The notes under the pieces are model-generated. The model had not been told where the DNA came from. It ran no database searches and worked only from the letters and a program-made list of their open reading frames with translations. A stretch of 64,000 bases of DNA from an uncultured Armatimonadota bacterium (GTDB lineage: Bacteria; Armatimonadota; Fimbriimonadia; Fimbriimonadales; Fimbriimonadaceae): the NCBI GenBank assembly GCA_903904815.1, contig CAIVDU010000054.1:1-64000 (forward strand). The letters run 5' to 3'. Position 1 is the first letter of the stretch. Each line of letters starts with the position of its first letter. This document shows positions 35,907-46,200 of this stretch, one piece after another. The translations under genes and the position numbers were made by a program.

Positions 35907-36818
35907 TTAATTCAAGAAGGCAGTCGCCTTCTTGAACTCCTTTTGCTCGTACATGGCCCGGTCCGCCTTGCGAAGAATGTCGTCGATCGAGACGTCGACC
36001 GACTCAATTGGGGCATAACCCACCGAGAGCGAACAGGCATATCCGGAATCCAATACTCGGGTTTCAAAAATACTCTCGACTCGCTGAAGGATCTTTCGAG
36101 CTTCGGCAGGAACCGTCTCCTTGAGCACAATGACGAATTCGTCGCCGCCCACTCGCGCAACAAGGTCCGTTTTCCGAGTCTCCGACTCCAATACTTTGCC
36201 CAGCATCTGAAGCACTCGGTCGCCTGCTTCGTGACCGAACTGGTCATTGACGTGCTTGAACCCATCGCAGTCGATCATGACCACAACGTAAGAGTTCTGA
36301 GAACCCTTTTCGACCACTTGAGTTTGCCAAAACTCGTGCAGGGCCCGGCGATTAAAAACGCCGGTGAGGGGATCGTGAAGAGCTAAGTTCTCCGTTCGCG
36401 CGAGCCGAGTTTCCACGCCGGCAATGATCCAAGCGATACCTGTGAACGAAAGAGCCCTGAACGCCAACTCGGTCAACGCTGCTTCTAAGGTCGGGTGAAT
36501 CTGCTCGAACAGATCCTCCCCGAACATCGAGCCCACTGTGAGGGCGACCATCGTGAGTCCACCCCGTTTTCCATCAAGCCGGACAGCCAGCCAGATCGGC
36601 AGCAGATAGAGGATGCGAATCGCTCCGACGTGACCGTAGCCGTGAGCGAAGACGAGCGCAAGCAAACAGACGCACGAAACGCCGATCGCTGTGATGAACG
36701 GGCGTCTCGACTGCCAGTCTGAAATCTTTTCGGTAAATCGGTTGATTGGTGATCTCCCTTCGTCCAGCCAAAGCCCTACACGGATTTGACGAACATCTTT
36801 CTTAACGGTTCCGACCAA
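35907..36818 (-). CDS. membrane diguanylate cyclase (GGDEF)
   Basis: A 303-aa protein that should make c-di-GMP from two GTP. Four hydrophobic segments between about 36 and 130 form a membrane sensor of unassigned type, followed by a GGDEF domain (about 135-300) with DPLTGVFNRRAL, the intact active-site RVGGDEFVIVL and the GYAPI segment. No RxxD inhibitory site is evident upstream of GGDEF (the segment reads LVARVGGDEF). The TTG start at 36818 has AGGGG 5 nt upstream. Faces the EAL-HDOD gene tail to tail, so synthesis and binding of the same messenger are encoded side by side. Confidence 0.9.
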   Translation of the reverse strand: MVGTVKKDVRQIRVGLWLDEGRSPINRFTEKISDWQSRRPFITAIGVSCVCLLALVFAHGYGHVGAIRILYLLPIWLAVRLDGKRGGLTMVALTVGSMFGEDLFEQIHPTLEAALTELAFRALSFTGIAWIIAGVETRLARTENLALHDPLTGVFNRRALHEFWQTQVVEKGSQNSYVVVMIDCDGFKHVNDQFGHEAGDRVLQMLGKVLESETRKTDLVARVGGDEFVIVLKETVPAEARKILQRVESIFETRVLDSGYACSLSVGYAPIESVDVSIDDILRKADRAMYEQKEFKKATAFLN

Positions 36819-36991
36819 CGGAGCCCCTAAACTCGAGCCTGCCCAACTGGCAAGCTACGATTTCCCTAAATCTAAGAGTTGTTTTCAGCGCCCATTAGTT
36901 CTAAATACGGTCAGAAACCCGATTCACCCTACAAATTAGGCACAAAACCCTAAGAATTGTGGGGAAAAAGGGGGGAGGCTCGCATGAAGGC

Positions 36992-37003
36992 GCGTGGCCA
37001 CGC
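36992..37003. promoter_or_regulatory. 12-bp perfect palindrome between GGDEF and uvrB genes
   Basis: GCGTGGCCACGC is a perfect palindrome, 84 bp before the uvrB start and 173 bp before the GGDEF start in a 268-bp divergent gap. It may be an operator. It does not match the Gram-positive LexA box, and no clear SOS box was found upstream of uvrB. Confidence 0.35.
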
Positions 37004-37086
37004 CTACGGTGTTTTACTCGTCCTGCGTCTACATTTTTTTGAATTCGAACACCTTGTTTTGTCAATCGCGTAGTAACCTTTAATCT

Positions 37087-39162
37087 ATGCCGATCGTGCA
37101 GTTCAATGAGCCCTTGCGGCTCTCTCAGGACTTCTCGCCTCGAGGAGACCAAGCAACCGCTATTGCGGGACTCGTGGACGGGCTCGAATCGGGTTACCGG
37201 TATCAAACCCTTCTCGGTGCTACCGGAACGGGAAAGACCTACACGATGGCATCCGTCATTGCCGAGACTCAGCGGCCGGCACTGATCTTGGCCCACAACA
37301 AGACGTTGGCAGCCCAGTTGTGCCAGGAATTTAGGGCGTTTTTCCCCGAAAACTCAGTTCAGTACTTCATCAGTTACTACGACTATTACCAGCCCGAAGC
37401 GTACGTTCCCGGGGCAGACCTCTACATCGAGAAGGACTCGAGCGTTAACGAGGAAATCGAAAGGCTGCGGCACGCCGCCACCCACTCCCTCCTAGAGCGC
37501 CGAGATGTGATCGTGGTTGCTTCCGTGAGCTGCATCTACGGCCTCGGTTCCCCAAGTGAATACGCAGAAGCGGTCGTGACCTTCGAAAAGGGCAATACGA
37601 TCGACCTGCATGAGGCGATCAAAAAGCTAGTTTCGATGCAGTTCGCCAGAAACGAAATGGTTCTCGAGCGAGGAACTTTTCGCGTTCGAGGCGACACGCT
37701 TGAGATCCAGCCGAAGGACGAAGAGATCGTCACCCGGGTTGAGTTTTTTGGCGATACCGTCGAGCGAATCCGACTGTTTGATCCTCTGACCGGAGAGGTT
37801 CTGGATGAACCCACGAAGGTGTCTGTATTCCCTGCGACCCACTACGTCACGCCGCTGGAGCGAATGGACGAAGTGATCGAGCTCATTCGAGCCGAACTCG
37901 AGGCCCAAGAGCAGATGTTCATCGGTCAGGGCAAACTCCTGGAAGCCCAGCGCATTCGCCAAAGAACCGAGTTCGACCTGGAGATGATGAAGGAGGTCGG
38001 CTACTGCAGCGGAATCGAGAACTACTCTCGCTACTTCGACGGCCGGGCTCCCGGCACCGCGCCCTACACGCTGTTGGACTTCCTTCCCAGCGACGCCATC
38101 GTTTTCATCGATGAGAGTCACCAGACCCTGCCGCAGGTTCGCGCAATGTACAACGGAGACCGCCAACGAAAGAGCGTTCTCGTCGACTATGGATTTCGCT
38201 TGCCAAGCGCGCTGGATAATCGTCCTCTAAAGTTTGACGAGTTCCTCGAGCGCGTCCCCCAGATCGTGTACGTGTCAGCCACTCCCGGCCCCTTTGAACT
38301 GGAAACTCAGAACCAAGTGGTCGAGCAGATTATTCGTCCCACTTTCCTGGTCGATCCGGAAGTCGATATCCGACCGACCAAAGGACAGATCGATGACCTC
38401 CTGGGAGAGATCAAGTCCCGGGCCGACCGGGGTGAAAGGTCTCTCGTCACGACACTGACCAAGAAGATGGCGGAGGACCTGACTGGCTACCTTCAAGATC
38501 TCGGCGTCAAGGTTCAGTACATCCACTCCAACGTCCACTCCCTCGATCGGCCCGAAATCCTGCGAGACCTTCGACTCGGAGTCACGGACGTGGTTGTCGG
38601 AGTCAACCTGCTGCGAGAAGGACTCGACCTGCCCGAGGTCACCCTCGTCGCCATTCTCGACGCAGACAAGGAAGGATTCTTACGTTCTGAAACGTCCTTG
38701 ATTCAGACGATCGGACGAGCAGCACGAAACGTGAACGGCAAGGTCATCATGTACGCCGACCGCATCACCGGTTCGATGGAACGAGCCATCGAGGAAACGA
38801 ACCGACGCCGAGCCACTCAGGTGCGCTACAACGAAGAGCATGGAACGTCGCCCCAAACCGTGAATAAGGTCATCCGAGAGACCGTTCGAAGCTACGACGC
38901 GGTCAACGACGTCGCATCTCAATACAGTGAATCCACACTCGAGAAGATTGGAAAGGATGGAGCGGCGCTGCGAATCGAAGACATTCCAATCCTCATCTCC
39001 AGCCTAGAAAAAGACATGAAGGACTTCGCGAAAGCGATGGAGTTCGAGAAGGCAGCAAAGATCCGCGATGAAATCCAATCACTTCGAGGGATACTCGGCA
39101 CCAGCGATGGACGACTAGGTCAGGACAAGCGACGGAATCGTCGAATGGGATCTCACCGCTAG
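37087..39162 (+). CDS. uvrB: excinuclease ABC subunit B
   Basis: UvrB verifies DNA damage delivered by UvrA and recruits UvrC in nucleotide excision repair. The 691-aa protein has Walker A GATGTGKT (44-51), the beta-hairpin segment [12 protein letters not shown], the DEXX-like box [11 protein letters not shown], helicase motif [11 protein letters not shown], and a C-terminal UVR motif (about 635-670, [20 protein letters not shown]) that contacts UvrC. Length is normal. No uvrA or uvrC is adjacent. TAACCT ends 7 nt before the ATG, again without Shine-Dalgarno. The stop overlaps the convergent 609-aa gene by 4 nt. Confidence 0.97.
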   Translation: MPIVQFNEPLRLSQDFSPRGDQATAIAGLVDGLESGYRYQTLLGATGTGKTYTMASVIAETQRPALILAHNKTLAAQLCQEFRAFFPENSVQYFISYYDYYQPEAYVPGADLYIEKDSSVNEEIERLRHAATHSLLERRDVIVVASVSCIYGLGSPSEYAEAVVTFEKGNTIDLHEAIKKLVSMQFARNEMVLERGTFRVRGDTLEIQPKDEEIVTRVEFFGDTVERIRLFDPLTGEVLDEPTKVSVFPATHYVTPLERMDEVIELIRAELEAQEQMFIGQGKLLEAQRIRQRTEFDLEMMKEVGYCSGIENYSRYFDGRAPGTAPYTLLDFLPSDAIVFIDESHQTLPQVRAMYNGDRQRKSVLVDYGFRLPSALDNRPLKFDEFLERVPQIVYVSATPGPFELETQNQVVEQIIRPTFLVDPEVDIRPTKGQIDDLLGEIKSRADRGERSLVTTLTKKMAEDLTGYLQDLGVKVQYIHSNVHSLDRPEILRDLRLGVTDVVVGVNLLREGLDLPEVTLVAILDADKEGFLRSETSLIQTIGRAARNVNGKVIMYADRITGSMERAIEETNRRRATQVRYNEEHGTSPQTVNKVIRETVRSYDAVNDVASQYSESTLEKIGKDGAALRIEDIPILISSLEKDMKDFAKAMEFEKAAKIRDEIQSLRGILGTSDGRLGQDKRRNRRMGSHR

Positions 39163-40988
39163 CCAAATACACGGATCGCGTCCTCGACTCTAAGGAGCAG
39201 CTTTTCTTCGGTGGCAAGCAACTCTTGGCTCGACTCGATCATCCCGCGGAACTGCTCGTTGGCTTCTTCCCGTGACTTCTCGTATTTCTCGTTCGAGACC
39301 GTGATCTGGGTGTTCACTTGTGCATCCAGCATCATTCGCTTGGCGCTGTAAACCAACTGATACATCAGGGCGATCACGATCGGCAGGGCTGCCAAGGACA
39401 ACATCAGCATGCCCCAGCCGGTGCTAGGACCGATCATGATTCCTCGAACAGACAGTGCGAAGGCCAGTGCGCTATAGCCGACAAGGATCGCGCAACCCAT
39501 GGACATGCCCCAACCGCAACCCTTTTGAGCGGCATCACCCTTAGAATCGGATTGGCTCAGAACCGATCGCACTCCGTTCAGAGCCTCCTCATGGGCCGAA
39601 AGTGATGCCTTGATCCATCGATCACGTCCGTCGAGGGCAGCCTCGATATTGGTTCGGGCAAGCTGGATGGCTTCGGTTCTACGCCGCTTTTCCGCTTGGA
39701 GTGCAGCGGCCGTCAAGGCTTTCAAGTCTTCCTTCGCCGAGCTTGACTTTCGAACCTGATGCGCCGCGATCAAGAAATGCGCTTGATCGTTCTCCGACTT
39801 GGTGGAGTCAACGCCGTCGGTCAGGTCATTGGGCAGGTTGATGCTCGGCACCCGACGCCTGACTTCGACCGTTTTGCGAACCACGCTCTCCCAAGCGGAG
39901 ATCTCTTGACGCGCGACTTGGCGCAGCCTCATCTGCTCACGGACAGTGCCCTCAAGGAGATCTGCCGCAAGCATCGAAGTCACTGGGTCGGCATAGGCCA
40001 ATATGATGCCGAGCGGTCCCGTCCGAACGAGAGCATCAAGTTCTTTGCGGGCTACTTCTATCCGCCCAGTTAACACGGCATAACGGGCTCGCTCATGGAA
40101 CGTCTCGACGTTGGGCCACACGCCAGCCGCTGCGTAAGACCACTGATAGGCTTCGTCAAACCTTTCCAGTCGGCACAGAAGGTAAGCGTAGAGCCGCGCA
40201 CAGAGCGCCTTGCCCGGACCGGTCGCGCTTGATGCCTGACTCACCGCGAACTCGAGTGGGATCATGGTTTCCTCCTCGTTCGCGGTCAACTGCCATGTGA
40301 GCCAACAGTATTGAGCCCAGACGGCGCAGGATAGACTAGCGCCTAACTCCGAAGTGACCTCCCGAAACAGTCGCCGAGAGTCTCGCAAGATCCTCGATCG
40401 GTCTAGGGGAGCTTCTGGTAAGCCCTCTGTCAAGAACTGTTGGGCTTGATTAAGCTGCTGGCGCTGAAGGCCGTCAAGTCCGTCTAGGTCCGCTTGGATC
40501 TCGGCTTTGAAGGCTGCGCGCATCCTCTCAAGTTCGCGTGCACGGTCTTCCAGCGTGTCCCAAAGTGCCTCTCGTGTAGGTCTATCACCATCGGAGATCG
40601 TGCGCTGGGCGCCGGTTGCATAAGCTATTCGCCCCGCTTCGTCGAAGCATCCCAGCCCCTTTCGAACCTTCTCGAGTTCCTGCATGAACCCGGAAGGTTT
40701 CCCCATCGCGAGCTTGAACACATTCTCAATGTTCTTCGCGGCATCGACTCGGAGACGGTACAGTCTTTCAGCCTCAAATCGAACGATGTAGGGCGTTTCA
40801 GTTGAGAGGGAGATCATGGGCACCACGGACGCAATGCCGCTGAGCCAATCCACCAGAAGTGCCGTATCACCGAAGATGACGTCTGCTGCCCGTTCCGGGG
40901 TCAGTTCCGAAGTAAATGCCAATGTCGTAATGATCTGATCGGCACTAGTACTCTCCGGACTCAGGTTGGAGGAGTGTTTTGAAGGCAT
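39159..40988 (-). CDS. hypothetical coiled-coil membrane protein, paralogue A
   Basis: A 609-aa protein I do not recognise, clearly homologous to the next gene. It opens with an acidic region and the motif [20 protein letters not shown] (about 46-65), followed by roughly 400 residues of alpha-helix with a TPR-like part ([20 protein letters not shown], then [20 protein letters not shown]). Residue 490 begins a Gly/Cys motif ([10 protein letters not shown]) and two membrane helices (about 497-514 and 525-548), and the last 60 residues are coiled coil ending [16 protein letters not shown]. From the GC motif to the end is 120 residues, exactly as in paralogue B. No enzyme motif was seen. Topology suggests a scaffold with both ends on one side of the membrane. 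Confidence 0.7.
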   Translation of the reverse strand: MPSKHSSNLSPESTSADQIITTLAFTSELTPERAADVIFGDTALLVDWLSGIASVVPMISLSTETPYIVRFEAERLYRLRVDAAKNIENVFKLAMGKPSGFMQELEKVRKGLGCFDEAGRIAYATGAQRTISDGDRPTREALWDTLEDRARELERMRAAFKAEIQADLDGLDGLQRQQLNQAQQFLTEGLPEAPLDRSRILRDSRRLFREVTSELGASLSCAVWAQYCWLTWQLTANEEETMIPLEFAVSQASSATGPGKALCARLYAYLLCRLERFDEAYQWSYAAAGVWPNVETFHERARYAVLTGRIEVARKELDALVRTGPLGIILAYADPVTSMLAADLLEGTVREQMRLRQVARQEISAWESVVRKTVEVRRRVPSINLPNDLTDGVDSTKSENDQAHFLIAAHQVRKSSSAKEDLKALTAAALQAEKRRRTEAIQLARTNIEAALDGRDRWIKASLSAHEEALNGVRSVLSQSDSKGDAAQKGCGWGMSMGCAILVGYSALAFALSVRGIMIGPSTGWGMLMLSLAALPIVIALMYQLVYSAKRMMLDAQVNTQITVSNEKYEKSREEANEQFRGMIESSQELLATEEKLLLRVEDAIRVFG

Positions 40989-41040
40989 TTGACCGTCAAG
41001 TCCAGTAATTTAGCGAAGCGGAGCCGAGACCTTAACTCCC

Positions 41041-42798
41041 CTAGCAACCAAACTGTTTGGCGACCGCTTCGGCTTTCTGCAGGAGTTTTTCCTCTTGGCT
41101 AACTTGTGCCTTCGCCGACTCCAAACGCGTCCTAAACTTTGAATTGGCATCATTTCGAGCCAAGTCGTAGACTTTCTTTGCCGCTTCGACGCGGGCGCCG
41201 AGTTTGTTCTCAAGCACCATTCGTCGCGACATGCACCCGATGTAGTACACGATCGATGCCCCCACCGGAACCAACGAGAGCGCGATGCATAACATGCCGA
41301 TAGGAGTCGCTGGACCCATCGCGGTTCCCTTTCCCGCGAGCAGCATTGCAACCCCGTACAGGACCATCATTGCGCAGCCACCACCCATTCCCATGCTGCA
41401 TCCTCGCTGCGCCTTAGCGTTATCGTCTGACTCAACGAGAGCTGCTCTCGCGGTCGAAATCTCTTCGTCGTGAGTCTCCGTGGAAGACTTCAGAAGGTCA
41501 TCCCTTTCCTGCATGACCGCCTCCACGATTCTGCGAGCCTGCGCGAGCGTTTCGGTTCGTTTCCGCTTCTCGCGTTGAATCCCTGTTGTGATGGCACGAG
41601 TGAGAGATGCCTTGCTTTCCGTGGCCTTTTCGAGTCGCTGCGAAGCAACCAAAAAGTGAGCGAGATCCAGTCCGGCCTTCGCCTTCGAAGAACCCTCGAT
41701 GAGATCGGTTCCGACCTGAATCATCGGTAGCTCCTTGAGGATCTCCTCGATGCTCTTGCTCGCGAGCTCCCATTCTCCGACTGCGATTTGTGCCTTCTGC
41801 CGAATCTGTTGCTGTCGCTTGACACAAATATCGACTAGGTCTGGACCGAGTTCACTGATCTTTGGGTCGGCGAAGGCCAGAAGCGTCGCCAGGGGGCTCT
41901 TCTTGATGAAGGCGGTGACTTCACGCTTTGCCACGTCGAGCGTCGCGGCAGACATAGCGTATTGAGCTCTCTCATGGTACGTCCCCACGCATGGCATTTG
42001 GTCTGCCGCAACCTTCGACCATCGATAAGCTTCGTTGAACAGACCAACTTTCGACAGGAAGTAAGCGTAGAGGCGGGCACTGAGACCGATGCCGATTCCC
42101 TTTTCGGCATCTTTTCCACTCATGACGCTGGCAAACCACTCGATGCTCTCTTTTTCGCCCGCCGAAGCCTGCCAGTTCATCCAACCCAATTCGGCCCAAT
42201 AGATTGGAGCCAGTTCCACACCGTCGAGGCTCATCGCCTCCTTCAGATGCTTACGCGACTCTCGAATCAGTCGAGAACGTTCCATGGCCTGCTCAAGCAG
42301 ACCCTCTTCAAGAGCCGTCTGGGCTTGTTCGATGCGTTGATTCGGCAAGGTTTCGAGACCGTTGAGGAACCCTGATGACTCTTTTTCTAACAGCTTCCTG
42401 ATGGGCTCTAATGCCAGCGCCTCACTCTCAAGCACTTCCCAAAGGGCATCACGCAAGACGCGATCAGATTCTTCCTCCTTAGAGGTACGAGACTGTGGAT
42501 CGACGATGGTGGCGGCCTCCGTGAAGGCAGCCATACCCCTTCGCATGGAATCCACTTCTTTAAGCATTCCACTGGACTTAGCAATCAGAGCCGAAGCGCT
42601 GTTATCAAAATTCTCTAGGGCTACTTCGCGGAGCTTGCCCAAACGCTTGGCATGAATATGAAGAACCTCGACCGGCTCCATGCTCAACATCAGGAGCGGG
42701 AAGATCCAGGCAACCTCGTTCAACCAGTCGGTGAGCTGCGTTGTATCGCCAAATGCGACGAGATCAATATTGGTGGATTTGTTCGCGGAAGTTGCCAC
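41041..42798 (-). CDS. hypothetical coiled-coil membrane protein, paralogue B
   Basis: A 585-aa paralogue of the 39159-40988 protein. Matching landmarks in the same order are DTTQLTDWLNEVAWIFPLLM near the N-terminus, SARLYAYFLSKVGLFNEAYR and YHERAQYAMSAATLDVAKRE in the TPR-like part, a basic helix with KRKRTETLAQARRI, the Gly/Cys motif GCSMGMGGGC at 466, two membrane helices, and the tail EEKLLQKAEAVAKQFGC. It starts with a GTG at 42798 and is followed after 52 bp by paralogue A, so they form a likely operon. Divergence is large, so the duplication is old or the two have separate roles, perhaps as a hetero-oligomer. Confidence 0.7.
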   Translation of the reverse strand: MATSANKSTNIDLVAFGDTTQLTDWLNEVAWIFPLLMLSMEPVEVLHIHAKRLGKLREVALENFDNSASALIAKSSGMLKEVDSMRRGMAAFTEAATIVDPQSRTSKEEESDRVLRDALWEVLESEALALEPIRKLLEKESSGFLNGLETLPNQRIEQAQTALEEGLLEQAMERSRLIRESRKHLKEAMSLDGVELAPIYWAELGWMNWQASAGEKESIEWFASVMSGKDAEKGIGIGLSARLYAYFLSKVGLFNEAYRWSKVAADQMPCVGTYHERAQYAMSAATLDVAKREVTAFIKKSPLATLLAFADPKISELGPDLVDICVKRQQQIRQKAQIAVGEWELASKSIEEILKELPMIQVGTDLIEGSSKAKAGLDLAHFLVASQRLEKATESKASLTRAITTGIQREKRKRTETLAQARRIVEAVMQERDDLLKSSTETHDEEISTARAALVESDDNAKAQRGCSMGMGGGCAMMVLYGVAMLLAGKGTAMGPATPIGMLCIALSLVPVGASIVYYIGCMSRRMVLENKLGARVEAAKKVYDLARNDANSKFRTRLESAKAQVSQEEKLLQKAEAVAKQFGC

Positions 42799-42959
42799 TG
42801 TGGTAGCTAAAAGTTCGGAATATTCATTTGACTAACACAGGGATTCATGCGCTTAAAACAGAAATATTCTATTGATATGCCCATGAGAACATGAATGAAT
42901 TCTGGTCGTCTGAGTGGTGTATGACGAAGACACCGAGGTGTCTTTTGGGAGAAGAATGT

Positions 42960-43130
42960 ATGACAAACCGGAATCCGCTACTGATCGTCGGAGCCTCGTT
43001 CGGCCTCATCGCCGCTGGAATCGCGGTTCGAAAGCTAGTTCAAAGCCCAGCGGTCCGTTCGGCGCTGTTTGGCCCCTCCGAGCGAAAGGCGAAGAAAGCC
43101 CATGAGGATTGGCTCGTAGACATGAACTAG
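42960..43130 (+). CDS. small single-pass membrane protein
   Basis: A 56-aa protein (MTNRNPLLIVGASFGLIAAG at the start) with one membrane helix at about residues 7-24 and a basic cytoplasmic tail (ERKAKKAHEDW). GGAGAAG lies 5 nt before the ATG at 42960, which decides this start over 42891. Lies 116 bp before smc on the same strand and divergent from paralogue B. No family recognised. Confidence 0.55.
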   Translation: MTNRNPLLIVGASFGLIAAGIAVRKLVQSPAVRSALFGPSERKAKKAHEDWLVDMN

Positions 43131-43199
43131 GAAAACTCCTTCCCCGCTAGCGACCCACCCAGTTTCTCCCCGTCCGTCTCGCATTAGTCTGGTTTTCCC

Positions 43200-43219
43200 G
43201 GTCGGGGAGCGCCCCGACC
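43200..43219. other. perfect 8-bp hairpin abutting a possible smc start
   Basis: GGTCGGGG (43200-43207) and CCCCGACC (43212-43219) pair around AGCG, and the next base begins an in-frame ATG (43220). If transcribed, the hairpin would hide any ribosome site for that ATG, which is one reason to place the smc start at 43247. Confidence 0.6.
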
Positions 43220-43246
43220 ATGTACAATTCGCGTTCGTCTCAGAGA

Positions 43247-46200
43247 ATGCGACTTAAACGCGTTAGAATTTTTGGGTTCAAGACATTTGCGGACCGCACC
43301 GAGTTCAGCCTCGAAGGTGGGGTCATTGCTGTCGTCGGTCCAAACGGTTGCGGCAAATCGAATCTGGTAGACGCGATCCTCTGGGGACTCGGCGAGGGCA
43401 ACGCACGCCAGCTACGCGCCCAGACTGGGCAGGACGTCATCTTCAGCGGAAGTTCTCGACGAAAGCCGGTAGGTTTCGCCGAAGTCAATTTGCTTTTCGA
43501 TAACGAAGATCGTTCGCTCCCCCTCGATGCGGATGAGGTATCAATAACTCGAAAACTCACCCGAAACGGCGATTCTGAGTACTCCATCAATCGACAGTCG
43601 TGCCGGCTGCGTGACATCTACGATCTACTCGCGGACTCGGGTTTGGGACGAGCAGGTTACGCCATCGTCGGTCAAAAAGAGATCGATGCCGCGCTTTCGG
43701 CAAGCCCGGAAGACCGCCGGGGCTGGGTCGACGAAGCCGCTGGTGTCCAACGGTACCGAGCACGAAAGATCGAAAGCCTGAGGCGACTCGCCACGGCCCA
43801 AGAGCATCTCGACCGAATCGCCGACATCGTTCGAGAACTGGAATCGCAACGCGCGCCCCTTGAAGAAGAAGCAGAGCGAGCCATCGCCTATAAAGGCATC
43901 CTCGGAGCTCTTAGAGACGTAGAGCTAGGGCTCCTTGTTCAAGAGGTGGTCACCGCCGTCAACGAGGTCAAAGAGGCGGAACTTCGGATCACCGAATGCG
44001 GCCGCATCTCGAAAGAAGAAGCGGTCCGTGCCTCAAACCTCGATCTCCAGGTCCGGTCGACTGGCGAACAGATCTCCGAGATAGAAGCGGAGATGGATCA
44101 GGTGCGAGTCCTCCAGCACGGATCACTGACTGGACTGGAGAGAGCCGAAGCCAACATACGGCTTATGGAGCAAAAGCTCCAGAGTCTCGATGAGTTGGAG
44201 AAGTCGCTGGCCGAAGACGGAAACGTCGCCTCCGACCGCATCGAGGAATTCCGGGCCGAAGCTCTGGCCGCTAAGACAGAATTCGACGCCGAGTCGGTCA
44301 ACCTAGACGTCCTTCGTTCAGAGCTTTCCGGAGTGGGGGATGAGGCGAAGAGACTGGGGACTGAGCTTCGAAAGCTCGAAGACGAACTTCGACGCGCCAG
44401 AGAGGCCAAAGCCAGACAGCTTAAAGTCGAGGCAGAGGAATCGCATCGCGGAGAGCGCCGAAAGATGGCTCATCGTGAACTGGAAGGCATCGACGCTTCC
44501 CTGCCCGACCTGGAAGTCGCGACCAAGGAAGCTGAAGCAACCGTCAACGAGGTCGAAGCGCGACTCGCCAACGCACGCGCCGAAATTGCCGAGATCGAAT
44601 CCAAGATTCAGCAGATCCTGAAGGCCGAAGAGAAGGACGCCCAGGCAGTCCGGGGTTCCCTCTCCCAACGAGCTTCGCTCGACGGACGGCGACGAGGCAT
44701 TGAGGCGACCATTCTTTCGCACGAAGGCGTCAGTCAAGGCACTCGAGCCGTCTTGGAGGCGGCCGAGAGAAACCTCCTTAGCGGAAACTACACCCCGGTT
44801 GGTGAGGCGGTCGAAGCCGAGGCAGAAGTGGCACTAGCCATCGAAACGGCGCTGGGAGGCAGCTCCAACGACTTGATCGTCGACCACGAACGAGACGCGA
44901 AAGAAGCCATCGAATGGTTGAAACAGAATCGGGCCGGACGCGCCACGTTCCAGCCGATTCCCCTGATGCGTCCCTCCGAGCCGAGCTACGAATTGCGGCG
45001 GTTGCTGGGGGAGCGTGGCATCATGGGTCGGGCCAGTGAGCTCGTTCGATGTGAGTCCCGATTCCGTCCGGTGATCGACAGCCTCCTTGGTCGCGTGCTC
45101 ATTGTCGAAGACATCGACATCGCCCTCAAGCACGCACGGACCACCGGCTGGAGCCGAATGGTGACCCTAGACGGCGAAGTCGTCCACAGCGGTGGCGCGG
45201 TCACTGGCGGCCGGCAGGCGAAGACGGGGTACGGACTTGTCCAACGAAAGGCCGACCTCCAGGCAATTGAGGACGAGATCGCCCAACTCGACAAAACGGT
45301 CGGCGAATTCGATTCTCGAAGCAAGGCTCGATCTCGCCAAAGGGGTGAATTAGACCTAGAAGCGAAGGAGCGTCAGACGGCGATCGCCGCGATTCAGCGC
45401 GAGCTGAATGAATCGAGAACATTCCACCGGACTCTCGCCGACGAGTTGAAGGGCACGCTTCGCTCCCGGGAGCGCCTCGCTCATGAGATTGATCAGCTTT
45501 CGGGGGAGAGGAAGGCAGATGCTCAGCCAGTGGATGTCGACGCCATCGAGGCACTCCGAGACGCCGCATTGAAGGAGCTCGCGAGCCGATCTGCGGATGC
45601 AGAGGGCGCCGAGGCAAGACTGAAGGAACTGGAGGCCCGACTTTCCCAGGCCCAGTCCCGAGCGATCGCCGCCGAGAGGCGACTTCACATCGCCACCGAC
45701 ACCGAAGGACAGCGGAAGAAGCGACTTGAGGGTTTAGAACCCGAACGGTTGAAGATTCGCCAGGCCGCCACCGAATTTGAAAAGGAGCGCGAGCTAGCCA
45801 AGACCCAACGGAGCGAAGCGGATTCCAAACTGGAGGCCTTCCAAATCCAGCGTCGGGAACTGCTCGAAAAGAGCCTCCAACTGGCCGAGGATGCGAAGCA
45901 GGCCCGCGAGAACGCGACCAATGTCGGAGAGGCGTCCCACCAGGCTGAACTCGGGCGAGCCCGAGCCGAGAACCGTAGATCGGGCGCTCTTCAACGGCTG
46001 ATGGAGGACTACGGTCTCTCAGAGCCGGAAGCGTTGGCTCAGCAGGGAACTCATGAGATTCCCCCCGACGCTCAAGCCGTCGTCAATCGTCTGCGGAGAG
46101 ACCTTCGCGGAATGGGGGATGTCAATCTCGGCGCGATCGATGCCTACCAGCGCTTGTCCGCCCGTCTCGACGAACTCCTCGCCCAGCAATCAGATGTGCT

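Noticed and set aside
37030-37086. Possible SOS (LexA) box upstream of uvrB
   Set aside because: Only a weak AACA-CCT-TGTT inverted repeat is present, not matching known LexA boxes of Gram-positive or proteobacterial type.
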